This document shows, one piece after another, positions 6,221-14,903 of a stretch of 16,643 bases of DNA. A program made the translations under genes and the position numbers. This DNA is from Saccharicrinis sp. UBA6048 (GTDB lineage Bacteria; Bacteroidota; Bacteroidia; Bacteroidales; Marinilabiliaceae), in NCBI GenBank assembly GCA_002429115.1, contig DIYS01000267.1:1-16643 (forward strand). Reading direction: 5' to 3'. The notes under the pieces are model-generated. The model saw only the letters and a list, made by a program, of their open reading frames with translations, did no database searches and had not been told where the DNA came from. Within the stretch, counting starts at the first letter, position 1, and each line of letters starts with the position of its first letter.

Positions 6221-7645
6221 ATGCTAAATAATCATATTTCAGGCCTAATAAAGGAACGATTTGCGTTTGAGCCAACTCCTTCGCAACAGCAATTAATCAA
6301 TGGATTAGGTGATTTCGTGATGTCGGAAGCCTCTCATTCCATTTGTTTGATTAAAGGTTACGCAGGAACGGGTAAAACGTCCTTAATGAAAGCCTTTACC
6401 GATGTTTTGTCGGATTTAAAAGTGCCGTGTCAGCTTATGGCACCTACCGGACGCGCTGCTAAGGTACTAAGCACTTATACGCAAAAACCGGCTTACACCA
6501 TTCATAAGATGATCTATCGGCGTAAATCATCCAGTGACGATTTCGGCAGTTTTAACCTTAATTATAATAAGGCGAAAGATGCCATTTTTATTGTTGATGA
6601 AGCATCGATGATTTCCAATAGCAGTTTGGATTATACTGTTTTCGGAACCGGACGTTTATTAGAGGATCTGTTGAATTTTGTTTTTAGTAATGAGCGATGC
6701 AAGCTAATTCTTATTGGCGATGTGGCACAGCTACCACCAGTTGGCTTTGAAGAGAGTCCCGCACTCGATAAGTTATATCTCGAGAGTTTAAGCATGCAGG
6801 TTCAGGACTATTTCCTTAGTGAAGTGGTCAGACAGGAGGAGGATAGTGGTATTTTGTATAACGCCACCAAACTGCGTTTTATGTTGGATGAAGGTCTTTT
6901 TGAACCAACGTATCCGGCCTTGGAAACACATGGCTATCCTGATTTTAAACGAATAAGCGGGGAGGAGTTGATCGATGAACTGAATTGGTGCCAGGAAAAT
7001 TTTGGTCTCGATCAGACATTGGTGGTATGCCGTTCAAACAAGCGAGCTAATTTATTTAATCAAGGCATTCGTAACAGTATATTATATCGGGAGGAGGAGT
7101 TAACGGTGACCGACCACCTTTTGATCATGAAAAATAACTACCACTGGCTGAAGGATAGTAAGGAAGCTGATTTTATTGCCAATGGAGATATTGCTGAAGT
7201 AGTTCGAATCAATGGTTACGAAGAACTATACGATCGGCGTTTCGCCAATGTAACATTGCGATTGACAGATTACGAACATCTGGAAATTGATGTTAAGGTA
7301 ATTCTTGATGCGCTTCATACCGATACACCGGGGTTTTCCAAAGAAGAGCAGGAGGCTTTCTTTTATAATGTGATGGAAGATTATGAAGCGGAAAAATCGC
7401 AGCGCAAGAAATATGAAAAGGTAAAACAAAATCCGTATTACAATGCTTTGCAGGTAAAATACGCCTATGCAATGACTTGCCATAAATCTCAGGGTGGCCA
7501 ATGGCAAGCTGTTTTTATTGATCAGGGCTATATTCCGGAAGAGCAAATGGGAACAGGATATTTTCGTTGGTTATATACAGCTATTACACGTGCAACTGAA
7601 CGTGTGTATTTGGTGAATTTTAAAGATGAATTTTTTGAGGATTAA
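6221..7645 (+). CDS. RecD/Dda-like superfamily 1 DNA helicase
   Basis: A 474-residue ATP-dependent DNA helicase of the RecD2/Dda type (AAA_30 plus UvrD_C_2 domains), presumably acting 5' to 3' on DNA in repair or recombination. Motifs in order: Q-like TPSQQQ at 19-24, Walker A GYAGTGKT at 46-53, Ia APTGRAAK at 74-81, Walker B IVDEASM at 124-130, III GDVAQLPPVG at 166-175, IV VVCRSNKRAN at 268-277, V AMTCHKSQGGQW at 417-428, VI YTAITRATERVYLV at 452-465. All catalytic residues are present. It is shorter than RecD2 and lacks its N-terminal region. No RecB or RecC partner is nearby, so it probably works alone. A charged segment at about 371-408 (KEEQEAFF, EKSQRKKYEK) is likely a lineage insertion. 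It diverges from the DUF3822 operon. Confidence 0.93.
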   Translation: MLNNHISGLIKERFAFEPTPSQQQLINGLGDFVMSEASHSICLIKGYAGTGKTSLMKAFTDVLSDLKVPCQLMAPTGRAAKVLSTYTQKPAYTIHKMIYRRKSSSDDFGSFNLNYNKAKDAIFIVDEASMISNSSLDYTVFGTGRLLEDLLNFVFSNERCKLILIGDVAQLPPVGFEESPALDKLYLESLSMQVQDYFLSEVVRQEEDSGILYNATKLRFMLDEGLFEPTYPALETHGYPDFKRISGEELIDELNWCQENFGLDQTLVVCRSNKRANLFNQGIRNSILYREEELTVTDHLLIMKNNYHWLKDSKEADFIANGDIAEVVRINGYEELYDRRFANVTLRLTDYEHLEIDVKVILDALHTDTPGFSKEEQEAFFYNVMEDYEAEKSQRKKYEKVKQNPYYNALQVKYAYAMTCHKSQGGQWQAVFIDQGYIPEEQMGTGYFRWLYTAITRATERVYLVNFKDEFFED

Positions 7646-7706
7646 CCAATAGATAATTAATGAATTGAGAATACTTAACGCCGGTTCGATTATAAAAACT
7701 CTACCA

Positions 7707-7838
7707 ATTAAAGACTTTTTAACACCGATTGTGTAACCTATTCAATGCAATGCGGTAAAAGGGTGCGGGAATAAGGAATCTTTTAATTTAGGTCTTTTGT
7801 TGGATAGAATGGAGTGATAGGTTGTATCGGTCTTTAAT
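7707..7838. repeat. Imperfect long inverted repeat in intergenic DNA
   Basis: Three blocks pair in nested order: ATTAAAG (7707-7713) with CTTTAAT (7832-7838), ACCGAT (7724-7729) with ATCGGT (7826-7831), and AACCTAT (7735-7741) with ATAGGTT (7817-7823). Together they give 20 paired bases with asymmetric bulges around a 75-nt loop. It lies between the helicase and a small putative gene. It could be a structured RNA or a decayed small mobile element; neither is proven. Confidence 0.5.
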
Positions 7839-7888
7839 AGATTGATATGTCTTGGTGGTTGTTGGTTTGAGACCCCAAAAAACTATTT

Positions 7889-8113
7889 ATGAGTATAAAT
7901 CGAGTGTCGGGAAAGAATACTTTTTTTATTGATTATTTTACGAGGAAAAAAGCAAAGTGTAAGCTGTATCACAGTCTGGTTTTAGGATTTCCAATATACA
8001 TTAGTTCGAATTATTTGGGTAAAATGACCTACAAATGCTCTTATTGTGGCCGAACATGGAAATCAGATAAGGAAGATAATAAACTACAACTTTACCGAAT
8101 TTTTAGAGGCTAG
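7889..8113 (+). CDS. Possible small Cys/His protein, unknown function
   Basis: A 74-residue reading frame of uncertain reality. It is basic and aromatic-rich, with C24-x3-H28 and C50-x2-C53 (YKCSYCGRTW), which could form one zinc site. An internal Met at residue 46 would leave a 29-residue peptide keeping only the CxxC. No family is recognised. In its favour, it fills an otherwise empty 540-bp gap on the strand of the helicase and is followed 19 nt later by a strong terminator. Against it, there is no visible promoter or ribosome binding site, and the length could arise by chance in AT-rich DNA. Confidence 0.35.
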   Translation: MSINRVSGKNTFFIDYFTRKKAKCKLYHSLVLGFPIYISSNYLGKMTYKCSYCGRTWKSDKEDNKLQLYRIFRG

Positions 8114-8132
8114 TCTGGTACTTCAGGATATA

Positions 8133-8168
8133 AAAAAATGGAACGCTTTTTAAAACGTTCCATTTTTT
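8133..8168. terminator. Strong bidirectional intrinsic terminator
   Basis: AAAAAATGGAACG (8133-8145) and CGTTCCATTTTTT (8156-8168) form a perfect 13-bp stem with a 10-nt loop. The A/T flanks provide a U-tract on either strand. It ends the leftward sugar-nucleotide operon after pgm and any rightward transcript through the small gene at 7889. Confidence 0.92.
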
Positions 8169-8189
8169 AATATGAGCTTAGTTATAGCT

Positions 8190-9938
8190 TTATATCCCTA
8201 AATCCTTCACAATACCATCAATAATAGCATCTGCTTTTTCGTTGGCCGGATAGAACTCATTTTTACTTGCCATCGGAACTTTTACCTCCATATAGAATTT
8301 AATCTTCGGCTCGGTCCCTGATGGTCGAACAGACACCTTGTAACCATTCTCAGTAAAGAACTGTAATACGTTCGATGTTCCAGGTAGATCAATGGTTTCA
8401 TGTCTGTCTTCTAATACATGAAAGGCATCCAGTTTGGAGTAATCTTTGATGATGCTCACTTTATCGCCGGCCAGAGTTTGTGGTGGTGTAGTACGGAAAT
8501 CAGTCATCAGTTGCTTGATCTCATCAGCACCGGTTTTACCTTCACGAACAATGTAAATCATCTTTTCTTTTGAGAAGCCATACTCCATATAAATATCCTG
8601 AAGCACATCAAATAACGATTTGCCATTGTCTTTGGCCCATGCAGCAATTTCTGCTGTTATTGTAATGGCTGCAACAGCATCTTTGTCACGTACATAGTCG
8701 CCCGGTAAGAAACCGTAAGATTCTTCACCGCCACAAATGTATTTCTTCTCACCCTCCAGGTCGCGAATTACTTTTGCAATCCACTTAAAGCCGGTGTAAA
8801 CATCAAAATATTCAACGTCGTTTTTAACGGCTATTTCTTTCAGGAGCTCCGATGTTACAATGGTTTTAACGATGTACTCTTTGCCAGTCAACATACCGCG
8901 CTCTTTCCACTTGCTTAGGATATACCATGTCAAGAGGGTGGCTGTTTGGTTACCATTCACCAACACGAACTCACCTTTTTCATTTTTAACGGCAATTCCT
9001 AATCGATCACTATCAGGATCGGAAGCCATTACAATATCAGCATCTTTCTCAATTGCTTTATTCAAAGCCATCTCCAATGCCGCAGGTTCTTCCGGGTTTG
9101 GAGATATTACCGTTGGAAAATCGCCACTTACAACATCCTGTTCAGGTACATTAATAACGTTTTCAAATCCACAAGCTTTTAACGCTGCAGGAATGATCTC
9201 AACACCTGTTCCGTGGATAGGCGAGTAGACTATTTTTAAATCTTTATTGCGGTTGATAAGTTCCTGATCCAATACAAGGCTCTTCACTTGCTCGATGTAT
9301 TGCTTATCCATGTCCTTACCTAATACTTCAATCAAGTCTTTATTGCCTTCAAATTTAATCTCATCAACCGAGGCAATATTATTCACTTCATCAATAACAT
9401 TCGTGTCATGTGGAGCAATTAACTGAGCACCATCGTTCCAGTAGGCTTTGTAACCATTGTAAGCTTTTGGGTTATGCGATGCTGTTATGATGACGCCACT
9501 TTGACAACCCAGCTGACGAATGGCATATGAGATTTCTGGTGTTGGACGCAGATCCTCAAATATATATGCTTTAATACCATTGGCACTAAAGATATCAGCA
9601 ACAACTTCAGAGAACAGGCGGCTATTGTTGCGGCAGTCATGACCAATCACAACGCCAATCTGCTCCACATCGCTGAAGTTTTTTAACAGGTAATTGGCTA
9701 ATCCTTGCGTAGCTGCACCAACCGTATAGATATTCATTCGGTTTGATCCGGCACCCATAATACCACGGAGGCCGCCGGTACCAAATTCAAGGTCTTTATA
9801 AAATGAATCAATTAATTCGGTTTTATCTTCTTTTTCAAGCATCTCCTTAATGGCAGCTTTGGTGTCAGCATCATAGTTGCCGTCAAGCCATGCCTGAGCT
9901 TTATCAATTACTGCAGTTAATACATCTTGATTTTGCAT
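8190..9938 (-). CDS. pgm: Phosphoglucomutase/phosphomannomutase (phospho-sugar mutase)
   Basis: A 582-residue alpha-D-phosphohexomutase interconverting hexose-6- and hexose-1-phosphates in the cytosol. Here glucose-1-phosphate is the likely product, feeding both sugar-nucleotide routes. The active-site serine loop is TASHNP at 152-157 (phosphoserine S154), the metal loop DPDSDR at 307-312, the sugar-binding loop GGEESYG at 403-409, and the phosphate-binding loop RPSGTEPK at 538-545. GTGGLRG at 53-59 is typical of the long PGM2-like branch, as is the length. It lies 33 bp after rfbD and is the last gene of the leftward cluster, just before the terminator at 8133-8168. Preference for glucose over mannose or pentose phosphate is inferred from branch and context. 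Confidence 0.94.
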   Translation of the reverse strand: MQNQDVLTAVIDKAQAWLDGNYDADTKAAIKEMLEKEDKTELIDSFYKDLEFGTGGLRGIMGAGSNRMNIYTVGAATQGLANYLLKNFSDVEQIGVVIGHDCRNNSRLFSEVVADIFSANGIKAYIFEDLRPTPEISYAIRQLGCQSGVIITASHNPKAYNGYKAYWNDGAQLIAPHDTNVIDEVNNIASVDEIKFEGNKDLIEVLGKDMDKQYIEQVKSLVLDQELINRNKDLKIVYSPIHGTGVEIIPAALKACGFENVINVPEQDVVSGDFPTVISPNPEEPAALEMALNKAIEKDADIVMASDPDSDRLGIAVKNEKGEFVLVNGNQTATLLTWYILSKWKERGMLTGKEYIVKTIVTSELLKEIAVKNDVEYFDVYTGFKWIAKVIRDLEGEKKYICGGEESYGFLPGDYVRDKDAVAAITITAEIAAWAKDNGKSLFDVLQDIYMEYGFSKEKMIYIVREGKTGADEIKQLMTDFRTTPPQTLAGDKVSIIKDYSKLDAFHVLEDRHETIDLPGTSNVLQFFTENGYKVSVRPSGTEPKIKFYMEVKVPMASKNEFYPANEKADAIIDGIVKDLGI

Positions 9939-9971
9939 TTGAGTAGTATTTGTCGTGTTTTAGATTACAGT

Positions 9972-10841
9972 TTAGTTATTCAGTTTTTTCAAACATTGTT
10001 TTAAGCTATCCAGCCAGTAAGGAATTTCCATTTGATAGGTTTCCTTAATCTTAGCCTTATTTAATACGCTGTATTGAGGGCGTGGTGCCGGCGTTGGATA
10101 ATCTTTTGTCTCAATTGGTTTGACATTGCAAGATATACCTTTTTCTTTGTGTATGGCAAGCGTAAAATCGTACCAACTGGCTACACCCTCATTGCTATAG
10201 TGGTAGACACCAGGTGTAAATTGTATTTTAGATGCAATATCTGATTGAATAATGTGTAAGATCACCTTTGCCAGGTCATAGGCATATGTTGGTGTGCCTA
10301 TTTGATCAAATATTACATTTAACTCATCCCGCTCATGTCCCAGACGGATCATAGTTTTCACAAAGTTGTTGCCATAGGTCGAGTATAGCCACGAAGTTCT
10401 GATAACTATTGAATTGGGATTAGAGTTTATTAGGTTTTCTTCTCCCAATAATTTGCTTTTACCATATACGGACTGTGGGTTTGTTGCATCGCTTTCAATA
10501 TAAGGTCGATGATTTTTGCCATCAAACACATAATCTGTAGATACATGAATAACCTTTGCTTTTATTGCTTTAGCTGCCTGACCAATAGATGTTAATGCAT
10601 CGGCGTTAACCTTATTGGCCAACTCCTGATCATCTTCGGCTTTGTCAACTGCGGTATATGCTGTGCAGTTTATTATAAAGTCGTAGTTCTCAGATATCAT
10701 TGCATCCACCTGTTCTTTACTTGTGACATCTAAAGTATCAAGAGTTGTGAATGTAAAAGTTGCCCAATCAACTGTTGGGATCAGTGATTTTAACTCCTGA
10801 CCCAATTGGCCTTCAGACCCAATAACTAGTACTTTTTTCAT
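9972..10841 (-). CDS. rfbD: dTDP-4-dehydrorhamnose reductase RfbD
   Basis: A 289-residue short-chain dehydrogenase that performs the last step to dTDP-L-rhamnose, reducing dTDP-4-keto-L-rhamnose with NAD(P)H. The nucleotide-binding loop reads GSEGQLGQEL (8-17). NCTAYTAVDKAE at 58-69, STDYVFDG at 101-108 and the catalytic Y126-x3-K130 (YGKSK) are the RmlD signatures. The length is standard. Its ATG overlaps the rfbC stop in an ATGA arrangement, so the two are translationally coupled. It is followed after 33 bp by pgm. No anomalies are seen. Confidence 0.96.
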   Translation of the reverse strand: MKKVLVIGSEGQLGQELKSLIPTVDWATFTFTTLDTLDVTSKEQVDAMISENYDFIINCTAYTAVDKAEDDQELANKVNADALTSIGQAAKAIKAKVIHVSTDYVFDGKNHRPYIESDATNPQSVYGKSKLLGEENLINSNPNSIVIRTSWLYSTYGNNFVKTMIRLGHERDELNVIFDQIGTPTYAYDLAKVILHIIQSDIASKIQFTPGVYHYSNEGVASWYDFTLAIHKEKGISCNVKPIETKDYPTPAPRPQYSVLNKAKIKETYQMEIPYWLDSLKQCLKKLNN

Positions 10842-11401
10842 TGTATACCGTAAGCAAAATTGTGTTCGGCCTCTTTAAACGAAGGCAGGATGCTGTCTTT
10901 AGTTGAAATTATAGCTTTATCGGCCGGGATTTTCCAGTCAATATTAAGTGTAGTGTCATTATAAGCGATACCTCTTTCAGCTTCCTGGCTGTAATAGTTG
11001 TCACATTTATACATCACCACAGCAGTTTCACTTAATACAGAAAAACCATGTGCAAATCCTTGAGGGATAAAGAATTGTTCCTTGGTCTCACTTGACAACT
11101 CAATGGCATAATGCTTGCCAAACGTTGGAGAGTTTTTTCTAAGATCAACAGCTACGTCAAGAATCTTACCTTCCAGAACCTGAATAAATTTCGATTGCGA
11201 ATAAGGAGCCAGCTGATAATGTAAGCCCCGTATTACGCCATATGATGATTTCGATATGTTATCTTGAATAAAATTCACCGGTATGCCAGCTTCTTTATAT
11301 TTTTTAGCTGTATATGATTCAAAAAAGTAGCCCCTTGGATCACTAAATATCTGAGGTTTGATAACCAATAAATCAGGTATGTCTGTCTTTATGATTTCCA
11401 T
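10838..11401 (-). CDS. rfbC: dTDP-4-dehydrorhamnose 3,5-epimerase RfbC
   Basis: A 187-residue cupin-fold epimerase converting dTDP-4-keto-6-deoxyglucose to dTDP-4-keto-L-rhamnose. Conserved features are DPRGYFFESY at 21-30, GVIRGLHYQ at 55-63 with the catalytic His61, FIPQGFAHGFSVLSE at 111-125, and a tyrosine-rich YKCDNYYS at 131-138 that carries the second catalytic residue. Full length for the family. It overlaps rfbD by four bases. The 106-bp gap from rfbA contains TGCAATTA and TAATTGCA (11446-11453 and 11499-11506), a weak inverted repeat without a U-tract, so co-transcription with rfbA is still expected. Confidence 0.96.
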   Translation of the reverse strand: MEIIKTDIPDLLVIKPQIFSDPRGYFFESYTAKKYKEAGIPVNFIQDNISKSSYGVIRGLHYQLAPYSQSKFIQVLEGKILDVAVDLRKNSPTFGKHYAIELSSETKEQFFIPQGFAHGFSVLSETAVVMYKCDNYYSQEAERGIAYNDTTLNIDWKIPADKAIISTKDSILPSFKEAEHNFAYGIQ

Positions 11402-11507
11402 TCGTAATATTTTGAGAATAAAGATAGGAAGTTATTAAGTATTCTTGCAATTAATTTGATAATTTAAAAGAAAAACTCTAATAAAATAATTGAATTGATA
11501 ATTGCAC

Positions 11508-12386
11508 TTATTCCTGTTCTGCAATTTTAATCAGGTATCTGCCATATTCATTTTTACTAAGCGGTTCTGCCAGTTTTAAGAGTTGTTCCTTATTGATATA
11601 GCCTTTCGAATAAGCAATTTCTTCAATACAAGCCACTTTTAGTCCCTGACGGTTCTCTATTGTTGAGATAAAGTTTGCAGCTTGTAATAAGCTATCGTGT
11701 GTGCCGGTATCTAACCAGGCTGCACCACGCCCTAACAAGGTCATCTTTAAACGATCTTCGTTTAGGTATAGCATATTTAAATCAGTAATTTCTAATTCAC
11801 CACGTTTCGATGGTTTCAGGCTTTTTGCTTTTTTTACAACATCATTGCTATAAAAATAGAGTCCTGTAACAGCATAATTACTTTTTGGCTCGGTTGGTTT
11901 TTCTTCCAAAGAAAGTACTTTACCTTCCGGGCCAAATTCGGCAACACCATATCGTTCCGGGTCGTTGACATAATAGCCAAAGACAACCGCACCATCTTTA
12001 GTTTTTGAGGTCTCTGTTAATAGCTTGCTAAAGTCGTAGGCGTAAAAAATATTATCACCTAAAACTAAAGCAACATCGTCATCCCCGATAAACTCCTCTC
12101 CAATGATGAAGGCCTGAGCTAATCCATCCGGAGATGGTTGTTCAGCATAGGTAAATTGTAATCCTAAATCGCTTCCATCGCCAAACAGGTTTTTATATAA
12201 TGGTAGATCCTGAGGTGTACTGATGATTAATATCTCCCGTATGCCTGCCAGCATTAAAACTGAAAGCGGGTAATAAATCATCGGCTTATCGTATACCGGA
12301 ATAATCTGTTTTGAAATACTCTTTGTTACAGGGTAAAGACGTGTTCCTGAACCTCCTGCTAATATTATTCCTTTTCTTGTTGACAT
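11508..12386 (-). CDS. rfbA: Glucose-1-phosphate thymidylyltransferase RfbA
   Basis: A 292-residue nucleotidyltransferase forming dTDP-glucose from glucose-1-phosphate and dTTP, the committed step of the dTDP-sugar route. The signature loop is LAGGSGTRLYPVT at 9-21, followed by SKQIIPVYDKP at 25-35, EQPSPDGLAQAF at 82-93 and the metal-binding LGDNIFY at 109-115. Further on come SLEEKP, EITDLN and WLDTGTHDSLLQA, all typical of RmlA. The length matches short RmlA proteins. It starts 50 bp after uxs. The usual partner rfbB is missing from the cluster. Confidence 0.96.
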   Translation of the reverse strand: MSTRKGIILAGGSGTRLYPVTKSISKQIIPVYDKPMIYYPLSVLMLAGIREILIISTPQDLPLYKNLFGDGSDLGLQFTYAEQPSPDGLAQAFIIGEEFIGDDDVALVLGDNIFYAYDFSKLLTETSKTKDGAVVFGYYVNDPERYGVAEFGPEGKVLSLEEKPTEPKSNYAVTGLYFYSNDVVKKAKSLKPSKRGELEITDLNMLYLNEDRLKMTLLGRGAAWLDTGTHDSLLQAANFISTIENRQGLKVACIEEIAYSKGYINKEQLLKLAEPLSKNEYGRYLIKIAEQE

Positions 12387-12436
12387 GGATATTATTTTTG
12401 AGCTGATTATTCTTTAATTGAATTTTTTATTCATGC

Positions 12437-13378
12437 TTACTTTTCCAGCAATGCACTAAAGTATTCGATGGTTTTAGTCAAACCTTCATTTAATTGAACT
12501 TTTGGTTCCCAGTTATTGAGCTTTTCTTTTGCCAGTGAGATATCAGGTTGACGCTGTAAAGGATCATCTGCAGGTAAAGGAAGGTAAGTGATCTTCGATT
12601 CTGAATTTGTTAATTTAATAACCTTTTCTGCCAGTTCGAGCATTGTAAATTCATTTGGGTTTCCAATGTTAACAGGGCCAGTAAAGTTTTCTACGTTCAT
12701 CATGCGTATCATGCCTTCTACCAGATCATCTACAAATTGAAAACTGCGTGTTTGTTTACCATCTCCAAATATGGTAATATCTTCTCCTTTTAAAGCCTGC
12801 ACGATGAAGTTGGAAACCACCCTGCCATCATTTGGGTTCATGCGAGGCCCATAGGTATTGAATATTCTGATAATGCGAACATCAACATTATTCTGTTCGT
12901 GATAATTCACAAATAAGCTTTCGGCACATCTCTTTCCCTCGTCATAGCACGAACGTATACCAATTGGGTTGACATTTCCCCAATAATCTTCTTTTTGTGG
13001 ATGCACCAGTGGGTCGCCGTAAACTTCACTGGTAGAAGCCTGTAAAATGCGCGCATTAATACGTTTGGCCAGCCCAAGCATATTAATGGCACCCATTACC
13101 GAAGTTTTAATCGTTTTAATAGAATTATATTGGTAATGAACCGGTGAAGCCGGGCATGCAAGGTTGTATATCTGATCAACTTCAACAAAGTAGGGGTGGG
13201 TTACATCATGCCTGATAAGTTCGAAGTATGGATTGTCAAGTAAGTGTAAAACATTGTCCTTATCACCGGTAAAGTAGTTATCCATACAGATTACTTCGTT
13301 ACCCTCGTTTAACAGTCTTTCGCATAAATGAGAGCCAATAAAACCGGCACCTCCAGTAACTAATATACGTTTTTTCAT
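12437..13378 (-). CDS. UDP-glucuronate decarboxylase (UDP-xylose synthase type)
   Basis: A 313-residue extended short-chain dehydrogenase closest to UDP-xylose synthase, which converts UDP-glucuronate to UDP-xylose using bound NAD. The Rossmann loop is GGAGFIGSHL at 9-18. UXS-type features are YFTGDKDNV at 35-43, CPASPVHYQ at 75-83, STSEVYGDP at 115-123, the catalytic Y145-x3-K149 (CYDEGKRCAE), GPRMNPNDGRVVSNF at 177-191 and RQPDIS at 276-281. These separate it from RfbB (4,6-dehydratase) and from GalE. It takes the substrate made by the neighbouring Ugd. A 112-bp gap with a terminator separates it from ugd. The family call is firm; UDP-xylose as end product is inferred. Confidence 0.92.
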   Translation of the reverse strand: MKKRILVTGGAGFIGSHLCERLLNEGNEVICMDNYFTGDKDNVLHLLDNPYFELIRHDVTHPYFVEVDQIYNLACPASPVHYQYNSIKTIKTSVMGAINMLGLAKRINARILQASTSEVYGDPLVHPQKEDYWGNVNPIGIRSCYDEGKRCAESLFVNYHEQNNVDVRIIRIFNTYGPRMNPNDGRVVSNFIVQALKGEDITIFGDGKQTRSFQFVDDLVEGMIRMMNVENFTGPVNIGNPNEFTMLELAEKVIKLTNSESKITYLPLPADDPLQRQPDISLAKEKLNNWEPKVQLNEGLTKTIEYFSALLEK

Positions 13379-13434
13379 AGTCTAATTCTATCCAAATGTT
13401 CTTTGACCTCTTCCAATAAAGGTTCAAAGTAAAC

Positions 13435-13471
13435 AAAAAAGCCTGAACGATACTAAATTATCCTTCAGGCT
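13435..13471 (-). terminator. Intrinsic terminator or attenuator between ugd and uxs
   Basis: On the minus strand AGCCTGAA-g-GATA, a 6-nt loop, then TATC-g-TTCAGGCT make a 12-bp stem with one internal mismatch, followed directly by TTTTTT. Plus-strand arms are 13440-13447/13464-13471 and 13449-13452/13459-13462. It is placed to stop transcripts leaving ugd, so downstream genes depend on read-through or on a promoter of their own. CAAAGTA at 13425-13431 (TACTTTG on the minus strand) is a weak promoter candidate. Confidence 0.8.
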
Positions 13472-13490
13472 CTATATACATTAAATGCTT

Positions 13491-14816
13491 TTATTTTGTA
13501 ATGTCAGGGCGGCCAATGCTGTAATATGTGTACCCAAACTCCTTCATTTCCTGGGGATCATAAATGTTACGACCATCAAAAATAACCTGATTATTGAGTA
13601 GTTTATCCATCACCTTGTAATTAGGAACTCTAAACTCTGGCCACTCGGTAATGAGTATTAAAGCATCAGCATCAATCAATACATCATATTGATCTTTACC
13701 ATACTCAATGCTGTCACCCAAAATGTGTTTAGCTTCATCCATTGCCACCGGATCATACGCTTTAACCTTTGCGCCTAGTTCTGTTAATGCATTGGCAATA
13801 ATAACTGAAGGAGCCTCGCGCATATCATCTGTATGAGGTTTAAATGAAAGACCCCACATAGCAAATGTTTTTCCTTTAAGATCGTGGAAGTGTTCTTTAA
13901 CTTTCTTGATGATCACTTTTTTCTGATCTTCATTTACATCTTCAACGGCTTCAAGAATTCGAAGGTTATAGTTATTCAGCTGAGCAGTTTTGATGATTGC
14001 TTTTACATCTTTAGGGAAGCAAGAACCTCCATAGCCTGCTCCGGCATATATAAATTTGGTTCCGATGCGCGTGTCAGAACCAATACCTTTACGAACATTA
14101 TTTACATCGGCACCAACAATTTCACACAGGTTGGCAATGTCATTAATGAAGCTGATTTTAGTGGCCAACATCGCATTTGCTGCATATTTGGTCATCTCAG
14201 CAGAAGGAACATCCATAAATAAAATTGGATGACCATTAAGTACGAATGGCTTATACAAGCGGTTCATAATTTTTTCCGCTTTTTCCGATTCAACTCCAAC
14301 AACAATACGGTCTGGCTTTAAGAAATCGTCAATGGCACTTCCTTCTTTCAAAAACTCAGGATTGGATGCTACATCAAAGTCAATTTCAACACCTCTCTTT
14401 TGTAATTCATCATTGACAGCAGCTTTTACCTTTTGCGCTGTACCAATAGGTACAGTACTTTTTGTGACTACAACCATATAATGGTTCATGTGTCGTCCAA
14501 TCTGGCGGGCGACCTCAAGCACATGACTCAAATCAGCACTTCCATCTTCTCCAGGAGGTGTACCAACAGCGATAAAAATAGCTTCGGTTTGTTCCAAACT
14601 TTCTTTAAGGCTTGTTGTAAAATGAAGACGTTCTTTTTCAACATTGGAAAGTACCATTTGATCAAGGCCGGGTTCATAGATTGGTATAATTCCCTGCTTC
14701 AGGTTTTTTATTTTAGTTTCATCAATGTCAACACAGGTAACATTAATACCTGTATCTGCAAAACATGTTCCGGTTACTAATCCAACATATCCTGTTCCAA
14801 CAATTGAAATCTTCAT
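13491..14816 (-). CDS. ugd: UDP-glucose 6-dehydrogenase
   Basis: A 441-residue enzyme oxidising UDP-glucose twice with NAD to UDP-glucuronate in the cytosol. The N-terminal NAD loop is GTGYVGLVTGTCFAD at 7-21. NPEFLKEGSAIDDFLKPDR at 152-170 and K210 in EMTKYAANA line the substrate site, and GYGGSCFPKD at 261-270 holds the catalytic Cys266. WGLSFKPHTDDMREAP near 321-336 opens the C-terminal UDP-binding domain. Length and motifs are normal. It is the first gene of the leftward cluster, with an exact TAnnTTTG element about 90 bp upstream, and is followed by a terminator before uxs. It diverges from rpsA. Confidence 0.96.
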   Translation of the reverse strand: MKISIVGTGYVGLVTGTCFADTGINVTCVDIDETKIKNLKQGIIPIYEPGLDQMVLSNVEKERLHFTTSLKESLEQTEAIFIAVGTPPGEDGSADLSHVLEVARQIGRHMNHYMVVVTKSTVPIGTAQKVKAAVNDELQKRGVEIDFDVASNPEFLKEGSAIDDFLKPDRIVVGVESEKAEKIMNRLYKPFVLNGHPILFMDVPSAEMTKYAANAMLATKISFINDIANLCEIVGADVNNVRKGIGSDTRIGTKFIYAGAGYGGSCFPKDVKAIIKTAQLNNYNLRILEAVEDVNEDQKKVIIKKVKEHFHDLKGKTFAMWGLSFKPHTDDMREAPSVIIANALTELGAKVKAYDPVAMDEAKHILGDSIEYGKDQYDVLIDADALILITEWPEFRVPNYKVMDKLLNNQVIFDGRNIYDPQEMKEFGYTYYSIGRPDITK

Positions 14817-14903
14817 AGTTGTATTGTTTATTTATTGAGTAATTGTTTAGCTAATGTAATAACAATTTGAAAATAGCAATTCTTTATCTAGAATTTCAGA
14901 GTT

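Noticed and set aside
11446..11506. Terminator between rfbA and rfbC
   Set aside because: TGCAATTA and TAATTGCA are complementary but 45 nt apart, AT-rich and without a U-tract; read-through is more likely.
12437..13378. RfbB (dTDP-glucose 4,6-dehydratase)
   Set aside because: Length and motifs such as CPASPVHYQ and the GPRMNPNDGRVVSNF block match UDP-xylose synthase rather than RfbB.
13884..14780. Two rightward frames of 112 and 115 codons
   Set aside because: Both lie inside ugd on the opposite strand; their composition reflects the antisense of a conserved gene.
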